From Frigoribacterium sp. SL97 (lineage in GTDB: Bacteria > Actinomycetota > Actinomycetes > Actinomycetales > Microbacteriaceae), in the NCBI RefSeq assembly GCF_026625765.1, contig NZ_CP113062.1:620001-684000 (forward strand): DNA of 64,000 nucleotides. The letters are read 5' to 3'. Below are positions 55,359-62,404 of the stretch, one piece after another (positions within the stretch are counted from its first letter, which is position 1; the number at the start of each line of letters is the position of its first letter). Position numbers and translations under genes: made by a program. Below the pieces are notes generated by a model, which worked only from the letters and a program-made list of their open reading frames with translations, did not search any database and was not told the origin of the DNA.

Positions 55359-56567
55359 TCAGGGGGCCGGGGTGAGGGGGACGCTGACGATGCGGTCGTC
55401 GCCGGCGCTCGGCGTGCCGCGCCCGTCCGTGTTGTTCGTCACGAGCCAGAGGGTGCCGTCGGGACCGGGCAGGACGTCGCGGATGCGGCCGAGCGACCGG
55501 TCGCCGGCGAAGAGTTCGGTCGGCACGGCCTCGGAGCCGGGAGCCACCTGGATCTCGAACAGCTTCTCGCCGCCGAGCCCGGCCAGGTAGAGCGTCGTGC
55601 CGACCGCCGTGAGGCCGCTCGGGCTGGCGTCGTCGGTCGACCACTGCAGCACCGGGTCCGCGAAGCCCGCGACGTCGCCGCGCCCCTCGACGTCCGGCCA
55701 GCCGTAGTTCGCCCCGGGCTCGAGCGCGTTGAGCTCGTCGTAGGTGTTCTGCCCGAACTCGGCCGCCCAGGCGGCGCCGGTGGCGTCCCAGGCGATGCCC
55801 TGCGGGTTGCGGTGGCCGAGCGAGTAGACGAGCGACCCGGGTTCGGGGTTGTCGTCGGGCACGCCGCCGATCGCGGTCGCGCGCAGCACCTTTCCGCCGA
55901 GCGAGCCGGGGTCCTGGGCGTTCGGCCGCTGGTTCGCGTCGCCGGTCGTCACGTACAGGGCCCCGTCCGGGCCGAACGCGATGCGGCCGCCGTCGTGGTT
56001 GCTCGCCCTGGGGATGCCCGTGATCACCGTCTCCTGCTCGCCCAGGCCGTACGAGCCGACCTCACCCGTGATCGGCGCGCGCACGACGCGGTTGTCGTCG
56101 GCGGTGGTGGCGTAGGCGTAGAGGTACGACGGCGAACCCGCGAGCACGGCCAGGCCGAGCAACCCGCCCTCGCCCTCGTGCACGACCCCGCCGATGGTGC
56201 CGGCCTCGCGCGTGCTGCCGTCGGCGAGCAGTTCGAGCACGGTGCCGGTGTCGCGCAGGCTGACGAACGACGACCCGGTGTCGAGTCGCACGACCGACCA
56301 GGGGGCGGCCAGGTCCGTGGCGACGTCGGTCGTCACGGCGTCGGCCGCGACGGTGACGGCGGTCGCGTCGGCGGTCGGCGCGACCGGACCGGGTCCGGCG
56401 GCGGCCGTCGGGTCGGTCGGGGTCTCAGACGCCGGACGCGTGGCGGCCGGACCGCCCGAACCCGGGGCGTCGTCCCCGGTGGAGCAGCCGACGAGCAGGA
56501 CGGCGGTGACCGCCGCCATCGTGCCGACGGCGAACCGGTGCCGTGCGGTGCGGGGTGTCGTGATCAT
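55359..56567 (-). CDS. PQQ-dependent sugar dehydrogenase-like lipoprotein
   Basis: A 402-residue exported protein of the soluble glucose/sorbosone dehydrogenase (GDH-B) beta-propeller family. The signal RHRFAVGTMAAVTAVLLVGC ends in a lipobox with Cys near residue 28; a Thr/Ala-rich linker follows. Propeller marks are LAAPWSVVRLDTG, GEGGLLGLAVL, RIAFGPDGALYVTTGDANQR, YSLGHRNPQGIAWD and a final FAGDRSLGRIRDVLPGPDGTLWLVTNN. It may oxidise aldoses in the cell envelope, if PQQ is present. The ATG has AGGAGG 7 nt upstream, supplied by a dispersed motif (56571). Confidence 0.85.
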   Translation of the reverse strand: MITTPRTARHRFAVGTMAAVTAVLLVGCSTGDDAPGSGGPAATRPASETPTDPTAAAGPGPVAPTADATAVTVAADAVTTDVATDLAAPWSVVRLDTGSSFVSLRDTGTVLELLADGSTREAGTIGGVVHEGEGGLLGLAVLAGSPSYLYAYATTADDNRVVRAPITGEVGSYGLGEQETVITGIPRASNHDGGRIAFGPDGALYVTTGDANQRPNAQDPGSLGGKVLRATAIGGVPDDNPEPGSLVYSLGHRNPQGIAWDATGAAWAAEFGQNTYDELNALEPGANYGWPDVEGRGDVAGFADPVLQWSTDDASPSGLTAVGTTLYLAGLGGEKLFEIQVAPGSEAVPTELFAGDRSLGRIRDVLPGPDGTLWLVTNNTDGRGTPSAGDDRIVSVPLTPAP

Positions 56568-56648
56568 GATCGCGCCTCCTGCGTCCCAGGCAAGCCGATG
56601 GGCGCGACGGCCGCATCGGTCGTCACCACACCGTGACCGCCTTCGCAG

Positions 56649-56740
56649 CCCGTGCCCAGCCGAGGGGCGAACCCGTGCCCAGCCGAGGGGCGAGCCGGTG
56701 CCCAGCCGAGGGGCGAACCCGTACCCAGCCGACGGGCGAC
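56649..56740. repeat. 23-bp tandem repeat, 4 copies
   Basis: Four units of the type CCCGTGCCCAGCCGAGGGGC with three extra bases (about 56649, 56672, 56695, 56718) and a partial fifth lie between the dehydrogenase gene and fliW. Confidence 0.85.
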
Positions 56741-56765
56741 CCGGTGCCCGACCGCCGGCAGGTGG

Positions 56766-57170
56766 CTACGCGCGGGGGCTCAGCTCGGCGCGCAGCGGCC
56801 AGTCCTGGCCTTCGAGGATCAACTGGGCGCCCGCTCCGGTGCGCACGTTGACCACGATCGGCGCGAGCAGGTTGACGGTCATGCCGGTCGACGCGGGTGT
56901 CGCGACGACGAGCAGCAGGGCGTCGGCGGCGTCCTGCAGGTCGAGGGTGGCGGACTGGTCGTCCGACACGACGGGCGAGTAGTCGGGCAGGTGCACCGAC
57001 GCGTCGAGCACGAACAGTCGCACCTCGGACCCGTTCGCCCGCAGGGCGAAGAGCCCGTGGGCGCCGTCGATGCGCTCGAGCGAGAAGTCGGTGAGCGGCT
57101 CGAGACCGAACGGAGGCGCGACGAACGTCACGACGGAGCCCGCGACCTCGCGGGCGGCGTTCGCGCTCAT
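56766..57170 (-). CDS. fliW: flagellar assembly factor FliW
   Basis: A 134-residue FliW-family protein: FVAPPFGLEPLTDFSLERIDGAHGLFALRAN at the start (the F-x-x-G-L-P/E loop that meets flagellin and CsrA), LLLVVATP in the middle and VNLLAPIVVNVRTGAGAQLILEGQDW at the end, all typical. It binds flagellin and antagonises the translational repressor CsrA, coupling filament assembly to flagellin synthesis. It overlaps the flgL stop by 4 bases (ATGA) as the last gene of the leftward flagellar operon. No csrA gene is visible within the window beside it. Confidence 0.9.
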   Translation of the reverse strand: MSANAAREVAGSVVTFVAPPFGLEPLTDFSLERIDGAHGLFALRANGSEVRLFVLDASVHLPDYSPVVSDDQSATLDLQDAADALLLVVATPASTGMTVNLLAPIVVNVRTGAGAQLILEGQDWPLRAELSPRA

Positions 57171-58051
57171 CGGAGGAAGTCCATCAGCGTGGGCTGCAGC
57201 ACCTTGGCGGTGACCGCGAGGGCCGCCTGGTACGAGGTGTTCTGCATCTGCAGGTCGAGCACGGCCTCGCCGAGATCGAGGTCCATGATGCCGGCGCGCT
57301 GCGCCTCCAGCGTGGTCTTGGTGTCCAAGAGGGTGTCCTCGGCTCTCAGGATCTGGGACTGTCGTGCCCCGATGTCGGACTGTACGCCGCGCACGGCCGT
57401 CAACCGGGCGTCGACCTCGGTGAGCCGCGTGCGGACGTTGACGCGGGCCCGCAGGTCGGTGGCGATGCGGTCGAGCATGCTGAAGACCGAGTCGGCGCCG
57501 GTGCCGAAGGCGGCGGCTCCGTCGGCGTCGACGCGCACGTCGGTCTCGACGCCGATCTGGCGGGTGACCGACGAGCCCGGGGTGCCGGTGTAGCTGAAGT
57601 CGGGGCGGAAGGCGACGCCCGCGTCCGACGTGCCGGCGAAGACGCTGCGGCCGTTGTACGAGGTGTTCGCCACGGCGAGCAGGTCGGCCTTGAGACCGTC
57701 GATCTCGGTCGCGATGGCGTCGAGGGCGGGTTGCGACAGCGCGCCGGTGTTGGCGCCCTGCACCGTGAGGTCGCGCACCTTCTTGAGCACGTCGTCGGTG
57801 GACGACAGCGCCGAGTCTGCCAGCGAGAGCCACCCGTTGCCGTCGCCGACGTTGCGGGAGAACTGCACGTTGGCCGCCTGCTCGGCCTTGACCCGCAGGG
57901 CGTCCGCCGTGCCGGCCGGATCGTCCGACGGCTTCGAGATGCGGTCGAGGCTCGCGGCCCGCTGCTGGGCCTGGTCGACCCGGTACGAGCTGGTCTGCAG
58001 GTTGCGCTGCGCGGTGAGCATGGCCATCTGGTTCGTGGTGCGGGTGATCAT
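57167..58051 (-). CDS. flgL: flagellar hook-associated protein 3 (FlgL)
   Basis: A 294-residue flagellin-like hook-filament junction protein. The N-terminus MITRTTNQMAMLTAQRNLQTSSYRVDQAQQRAAS and C-terminus DLDLGEAVLDLQMQNTSYQAALAVTAKVLQPTLMDFL are the coiled-coil D0/D1 parts shared with flagellin. The central KPSDDPAG-type motif is SKPSDDPAGTADALRVKAE. It assembles between FlgK and the filament. It starts 4 nt after the flgK stop. Confidence 0.93.
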   Translation of the reverse strand: MITRTTNQMAMLTAQRNLQTSSYRVDQAQQRAASLDRISKPSDDPAGTADALRVKAEQAANVQFSRNVGDGNGWLSLADSALSSTDDVLKKVRDLTVQGANTGALSQPALDAIATEIDGLKADLLAVANTSYNGRSVFAGTSDAGVAFRPDFSYTGTPGSSVTRQIGVETDVRVDADGAAAFGTGADSVFSMLDRIATDLRARVNVRTRLTEVDARLTAVRGVQSDIGARQSQILRAEDTLLDTKTTLEAQRAGIMDLDLGEAVLDLQMQNTSYQAALAVTAKVLQPTLMDFLR

Positions 58052-58054
58052 CGG

Positions 58055-59476
58055 TTACCTCCCGACCCGTCCCATGCCGTTGATCAACGTGTCGAGCATC
58101 TCGTCGATCGCGGTCATGACGCGGGCCGCGCCCTGGTAGGCGTGCTGATAGGTGAGCAGGTTGACGTTCTCCTCGTCGAGGCTGACCCCGGCGGTCGAGA
58201 GCTGGCGACCCTTGGCGGACGTCGCCGCGAGGTCGGTGAGGGTCGAGCGGTCGGCCTCGGTGCGGGCCGTGGCCCCGATCGTGCTGACGATCGAGCCCCA
58301 GGCGCGGTCGGGCGATCCGGTCGAGAGTCCGATCCGGCCGACGGCGCGGGCGATCGACCCGTCGAGGGCGCCTCCCGTGCCGTTGCCCGACGCGATGGTC
58401 GAGGCGCCGGTCGGCAGCACGGTGAGGCCGCGCGCCGCGGGCACCCCGGCGGTGAGGGCGAAGAAGTCGTGGCCCGTGGTGCCGTCGGCGGTCGTGCCGG
58501 TCGCGTGCACGGCGTTCACCTGGCTGGCGAGCTGGGTCGCGAGGGCGTCGTAGCTCGCGGCGGCCTCGGCCAGCACCCCGCCGGTGCCGCCGGGCGCGGC
58601 CGGGGCGAGCACCGACAGCGAACCGGCGATGCTGCCGCCGTCGAGCGAGATCGGGTCGCCGGCGCGGTGGGTCCACTCGAGCGAGACCCCCGAGGAGGCG
58701 GTGGCCAGCGTGTAGTCGCCGGTCACCCTCACCTGGCGGGCCGAGTCGCCCGACACGAGGGCGTTGCCGCCGACCAGGACGTCGACCGTGCCGTCCGCGT
58801 TGTCGCGCACCGTGCCTCCGGCGAGCGTCGCGATCTTCTCGGTCAGTGCCGAGCGGGCGTCCACCAGTTCGTTGGTGCTGACGCCCTGCTGGGTCGCGGT
58901 GCGGATGCGCACGTTGAGGTCGGCCACCTGGGTCGCGGCCGAGTTGAGTTGCGAGGCGAGGCCGTCGAGCTGCTGACGCTGCGAGGTCCACTGGTCGTCG
59001 ACGGCCTTGTAGCCGGTCGAGAGGGTCTGGGCGATCGTGTTCGCCTGGCCGAGCAGGACGGCCGCGGGGGCCGCCGCCGAGGGGTCGTTCGACACGTCCT
59101 GCCAGGCGGACCAGAACTTCGTCAGCTGCGAGGCGATGCCGGTCGTGCTGGGCTCGTTCAGGGACGACTCCAGGGCGGCCGTGACCGACGCCCGCACGCC
59201 CTGGTAGCCGGCTGCCCCGGCGGCGCCGCGGACCTGGGCGTCGGCGAACCGGTCGCCGATGCGGGCGATGCCGTCGACCGACACGCCCTGTCCGGGCTGG
59301 ACGCCGTTCGAGAACACGCCCACGCGGGCGGCCGCCTCGATCGAGGACTGCGTGACCCGTTGCCGCGTGTAGCCCTCGGTGTTGACGTTGGCGATGTTCT
59401 GGCCGACCACGTCGAGCCCGGTGCGGGCCGCGGTGAGCCCGCGGTAGGCGGTGGCCAGGCTGCCGAAGGTGCTCAC
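58055..59476 (-). CDS. flgK: flagellar hook-associated protein 1 (FlgK)
   Basis: A 473-residue hook-filament junction protein. The start MSTFGSLATAYRGLTAARTGLDVVGQNIANVNTEGYTRQRV contains the conserved N-terminal rod/hook motif (G-x-x-x-x-G-x-x-x-x-x-N-I-A-N), and the end LDEENVNLLTYQHAYQGAARVMTAIDEMLDTLI is the usual helical tail (S/D-x-x-E-E-x-x-N-L). The gene begins with two GTGs; the second is chosen for the family-like MSTFG start. It is exported by the flagellar type III apparatus and links hook to filament. It starts 4 nt after flgN. Confidence 0.93.
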   Translation of the reverse strand: MSTFGSLATAYRGLTAARTGLDVVGQNIANVNTEGYTRQRVTQSSIEAAARVGVFSNGVQPGQGVSVDGIARIGDRFADAQVRGAAGAAGYQGVRASVTAALESSLNEPSTTGIASQLTKFWSAWQDVSNDPSAAAPAAVLLGQANTIAQTLSTGYKAVDDQWTSQRQQLDGLASQLNSAATQVADLNVRIRTATQQGVSTNELVDARSALTEKIATLAGGTVRDNADGTVDVLVGGNALVSGDSARQVRVTGDYTLATASSGVSLEWTHRAGDPISLDGGSIAGSLSVLAPAAPGGTGGVLAEAAASYDALATQLASQVNAVHATGTTADGTTGHDFFALTAGVPAARGLTVLPTGASTIASGNGTGGALDGSIARAVGRIGLSTGSPDRAWGSIVSTIGATARTEADRSTLTDLAATSAKGRQLSTAGVSLDEENVNLLTYQHAYQGAARVMTAIDEMLDTLINGMGRVGR

Positions 59477-59480
59477 CACG

Positions 59481-59984
59481 TCAGAGCCGCCCGTCGAAGA
59501 GGTGACCGCCGGAGGCGCTGGCCGAGCTCGCGTGACCGGTCTGGCCCGTCGCGTCGTACGTCGCGGTCGCGGGGCCCGTGGACGCGGTGGCCAGGGTCTC
59601 CTGCGTGGCGCGGGCGGCGGCCCGCAGGAAGCGTTCGTTCTCGTCGCGCAGCTGGGCGATGCGCCCGGTCAGCTCGGTCATGGCGCGGAGGTGGGCGGTG
59701 AAGATCTCGCCCCACGGGCCGGAGGGTGCCGCGGAGATGATCTCGCGCAGGGGGGCCTCCTCGTCGGTGCCCCACTCGCGGGCGACGGCCGACACCTCGA
59801 CGCTGCGCTCGAGCCCCGCGGAACGGAGGCGACCGAGCACCTGCTCGACCTCGCGCGTGGCGTGGTCGACCCAGCGGCTGCGGCCCGCGGTGAGCAGCAG
59901 TTGCTCCTCCTCGAGCTTGAAGGTCAGCAGCTCGAGCAGCTCGCGCTCTCGCCAGAGCAGCGCGGAGAGTTCGTTCGCGCCCAT
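59481..59984 (-). CDS. flgN: FlgN-like flagellar export chaperone
   Basis: A 167-residue helical protein in the position of FlgN, the chaperone of FlgK and FlgL. It starts MGANELSALLWRERELLELLTFKLEEEQLLL, a long amphipathic helix characteristic of FlgN, continues with further helices to about residue 130 and ends in a low-complexity tail. The ATG at 59984 has GAGGAGG 6 nt upstream and is preferred over a start eight codons earlier. It is the first gene of the operon under the FliA-type promoter at 60068-60094. Confidence 0.8.
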   Translation of the reverse strand: MGANELSALLWRERELLELLTFKLEEEQLLLTAGRSRWVDHATREVEQVLGRLRSAGLERSVEVSAVAREWGTDEEAPLREIISAAPSGPWGEIFTAHLRAMTELTGRIAQLRDENERFLRAAARATQETLATASTGPATATYDATGQTGHASSASASGGHLFDGRL

Positions 59985-60452
59985 GGGGGCCTCCTCGGTC
60001 GGTCGCATCGGGGTGTCGGGTTCGTCGTCCGTCGGCGAGGAGTGCCCGGCGTCCTCTGCACCGGTGACTATCGGCGGAGGCGCGGGGCCCGTTAGTCATC
60101 GGCCCGAACCCTGCACCTAGCCTTAAAGCATCGCTCGGAGGAAGGGGCGTTCCGACCCAGTACGGGGGTGAGGGCACGAGGTGTGTCCCCCGAAGAGATG
60201 ACGGTCGTTCCCCCGCACTGGGGGCAGTCCCGGCCTGCCGCCGCCCCCCTCCGGCTCGGTAGCGTTGCAGAGCAGCGACGGGCCCCCGACGGGTCGGTCG
60301 CCACGCATCATCTGCGGTCCGGACGACGTCTCGTCCGGTGCACCGCGCCTCCTCGGCGAACCCTGTCGACGTGCCCTGATCAGAGGGCCGTTCGTCGCGC
60401 CCGGAGTCACGATCACCGGACCACGAGGTCCCCTATCGCACTGGGAGTCGCG
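59985..60452. other. non-coding divergent region between flgN and fliA
   Basis: Besides the FliA-type promoter it contains a hairpin CCCCC-GCACT-GGGGG (60208-60222), two dispersed motifs (60076, 60344) and a TAAAGCATCGC patch at 60124. No small gene was seen. The promoter of fliA itself was not identified. Confidence 0.5.
60068..60094 (-). promoter_or_regulatory. FliA/WhiG-type promoter of the flgN operon
   Basis: On the minus strand: TAAC (60091-60094), a 15-nt spacer, GCCGATAG (60068-60075). The consensus of FliA-type sigma factors is TAAA-N15-GCCGATAA. The spacer contains a dispersed-motif copy (60076). It is about 84-110 nt before flgN and divergent from fliA. A second, weaker GCCGATGA stands at 60096-60103. 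Confidence 0.65.
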
Positions 60453-61274
60453 ATGAACCGCACCGAACGGAACGCCATGGTGGTGGAGAACCTGCCACTG
60501 GTCGGCTACCTCGTCTCGGAGGTGTGCGCCCGCGCCACCCACCTGTCGCGTGACGACCTCGCCTCGGTCGGTGCCGTCGCCCTCGTCCAGGCCGCCGACG
60601 CCTTCGACCCCACCCTCGGCATCCCGTTCGGCGCCTACGCCCGCACCCGCATCGTCGGCGCGTTCGCCGACGACATGCGCTCGGGGGACTGGGCCAGCCG
60701 CGGCACCCGCAAGCGCATCAAGGAGACCCTGGCCGTCCAGGAGGCGCTCACCGCGACCCTGGGACGCGCCCCGAGCGTCGACGAGATCGCCGGAGCCCTC
60801 GGCGTCGACCGCCAGACGGCGGCCGGTGCCCTGACCGACGCGGCCCGCACGGTCTCGGCCCTCGACGACACCGTCGCGGACCACCTCGCGGCCGACCTGC
60901 CGCTGCCCGAGGAGAACCTGCTCGTCTCGGAGCGCAGCCGCTACGTCGCCGCCGCGGTCGAGGCCCTGCCCGAGCGCATGCGCCTGATCGTCGAGGGCGT
61001 CTACTTCGGCGACCGCACGGTCACCGAGATCGCCGACGAGCTCGGCATCACCCACAGCGCCGTCTCGCAGCAGCGCACCGAGGCGGTCCGCCTGCTGCGC
61101 GACGCCCTCGAGTCGCACTACGCCGACGACCCCGACGCCGAGTTCACGCCGGTCTCGAAGACCGCGCCGGCCCGCCGCAGCGCCTACCTGTCGCGCGTCG
61201 CGACGAACGCCGCCGTCGGCATCGCCCGCGCCATGCGCGAGCCCGACGCCGCCGGCATCAGCACGGCGGTCTGA
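60453..61274 (+). CDS. fliA: flagellar sigma factor FliA (sigma-28 type)
   Basis: A 273-residue sigma-70-family factor of the FliA/WhiG group. Region 2 is ENLPLVGYLVSEVCARATHLSRDDLASVGAVALVQAADAFDPTLGIPFGAYARTRIVGAFADDMRSGDWASR, with core- and -10-binding positions; region 3 is TATLGRAPSVDEIAGALGVDRQTA; region 4 is RMRLIVEGVYFGDRTVTEIADELGITHSAVSQQRTEAVRLLRDALES, with the helix-turn-helix. An extra C-terminal 55 residues, partly Ala-rich, follow. It would drive flagellar genes, including flgN via the GCCGATAG promoter. GGGAG lies 5-6 nt before the ATG. Confidence 0.9.
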   Translation: MNRTERNAMVVENLPLVGYLVSEVCARATHLSRDDLASVGAVALVQAADAFDPTLGIPFGAYARTRIVGAFADDMRSGDWASRGTRKRIKETLAVQEALTATLGRAPSVDEIAGALGVDRQTAAGALTDAARTVSALDDTVADHLAADLPLPEENLLVSERSRYVAAAVEALPERMRLIVEGVYFGDRTVTEIADELGITHSAVSQQRTEAVRLLRDALESHYADDPDAEFTPVSKTAPARRSAYLSRVATNAAVGIARAMREPDAAGISTAV

Positions 61275-61303
61275 GATCGCCCGAAAAAACTTCTGCGGCT
61301 GAC

Positions 61304-61330
61304 TTACAGCCGCGGTCGACCGGCCGACAG
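61304..61330 (+). promoter_or_regulatory. possible FliA-type promoter of fliC
   Basis: TTAC (61304), 15-nt spacer, GCCGACAG (61323-61330). It is weaker than the flgN promoter but with the right spacing and 61 nt before the fliC start. A GCGGCTG-ACTTA-CAGCCGC hairpin overlaps its -35 side. Confidence 0.35.
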
Positions 61331-61390
61331 TAGCCGGTGTCAGCCCACGGATGGGCCGACGAACACCACCCAGTCACGGAGGAGAACACC

Positions 61391-62215
61391 ATGGGTATGC
61401 AGATCAACACCAACCTCGCGGCCAACAACACCTACCGCAACCTCAACAGCACGCAGAACGACCTGTCGAAGAGCCTCGAGAAGCTCTCCAGCGGTCTTCG
61501 CATCAACCGTGCCGCTGACGACGCGGCGGGTCTCGCGATCTCCGAGGGCCTGCGCTCGCAGGTCGGCGGACTCACGGTGGCCGCACGTAACGCCCAGGAC
61601 GGCATCTCGGTCGTCCAGACCGCGGAAGGCGGCCTGACGGAGGTCCACTCGATCCTCCAGCGTGTCCGCGACCTCGCTGTCCAGTCGGGCAACGACTCGA
61701 ACAACGCCGACGCTCGTACGGCGATCCAGACCGAGGTCACGGCCCTCGGCGACGAACTGACCCGCATCGGCAACTCGACCAACTTCAACGGAATCGACCT
61801 GCTCAACAGTGCCGGCTCGCTGACGTTCCAGGTCGGAGCCGGCTCGACGGCTGCGAACGACCAGATCTCGGTGAACCTCACCGACATCACGGCCGTCGCG
61901 ACCGCCGTCAAGGCGCTCACGTTCGACTCGTCGGCCAACGCCCTCACCTCGATCGCCGCCATCGACACGCAGATCAAGGACGTGTCGTCGGCCCGTTCCG
62001 AGCTCGGTGCCGTGCAGAACCGCTTCGAGCACTCCATCGCGTCGACCAACGTCGCGAAGGAGAACCTCACGGCGGCTCAGTCGCGCATCCGCGACGTGGA
62101 CATGGCCGAGGAAATGGTCAAGTACACCCGCTCGAACGTGCTCAGCCAGGCCGGCACCGCGATGCTGGCCCAGGCGAACCAGAGCAGCCAGGGCGTGCTG
62201 TCGCTCCTCCGCTAG
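61391..62215 (+). CDS. fliC: flagellin
   Basis: A 274-residue short flagellin: the conserved N-terminal helix (MQINTNLAANNTYRNLNSTQ, SKSLEKLSSGLRINRAADDAAGLAISEGLRSQ) and C-terminal helix (ENLTAAQSRIRDVDMAEEMVKYTRSNVLSQAGTAMLAQANQ) are joined by a small D1 and almost no D2/D3 surface domain, so the filament should be thin-domained. GGAGGAG lies 6-7 nt before the ATG at 61391 (alternative start at 61397). A perfect 12-bp terminator follows the stop. Confidence 0.95.
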   Translation: MGMQINTNLAANNTYRNLNSTQNDLSKSLEKLSSGLRINRAADDAAGLAISEGLRSQVGGLTVAARNAQDGISVVQTAEGGLTEVHSILQRVRDLAVQSGNDSNNADARTAIQTEVTALGDELTRIGNSTNFNGIDLLNSAGSLTFQVGAGSTAANDQISVNLTDITAVATAVKALTFDSSANALTSIAAIDTQIKDVSSARSELGAVQNRFEHSIASTNVAKENLTAAQSRIRDVDMAEEMVKYTRSNVLSQAGTAMLAQANQSSQGVLSLLR

Positions 62216-62277
62216 TCGTAGCCGAGGAGGGTCCCGAGCTCCCAGCCCGGGCCTGACCCACCACCTCACCGCGGTTC

Positions 62278-62334
62278 GAGACCGGGTGGCGTCGACGGTG
62301 CAGCTGATCCTGCGCCGTCGGGCCACCCGGTCTC
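62278..62334 (+). terminator. terminator of fliC
   Basis: GAGACCGGGTGG (62278-62289) pairs perfectly with CCACCCGGTCTC (62323-62334), with further pairing inside (GACGG/CCGTC). It lies 62 nt after the flagellin stop and would uncouple the abundant flagellin message from fliD. Confidence 0.8.
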
Positions 62335-62404
62335 AGCGCTCCCCCCCCCACTTCGATCTGCCCCACGGTCCGACCCGGACACCCCACCTCGACAGGAGCA
62401 CCTG

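Noticed and set aside
60096..60122. A second FliA promoter (GCCGATGA) upstream of flgN
   Set aside because: The -35 position reads GGCT, not TAAA, so it was kept only as a remark next to the better promoter.
61283..61313. A-run plus hairpin (GCGGCTG/CAGCCGC) as a terminator
   Set aside because: It would only work for a minus-strand transcript, and no gene on that strand ends there. It is more likely a promoter/leader element of fliC.
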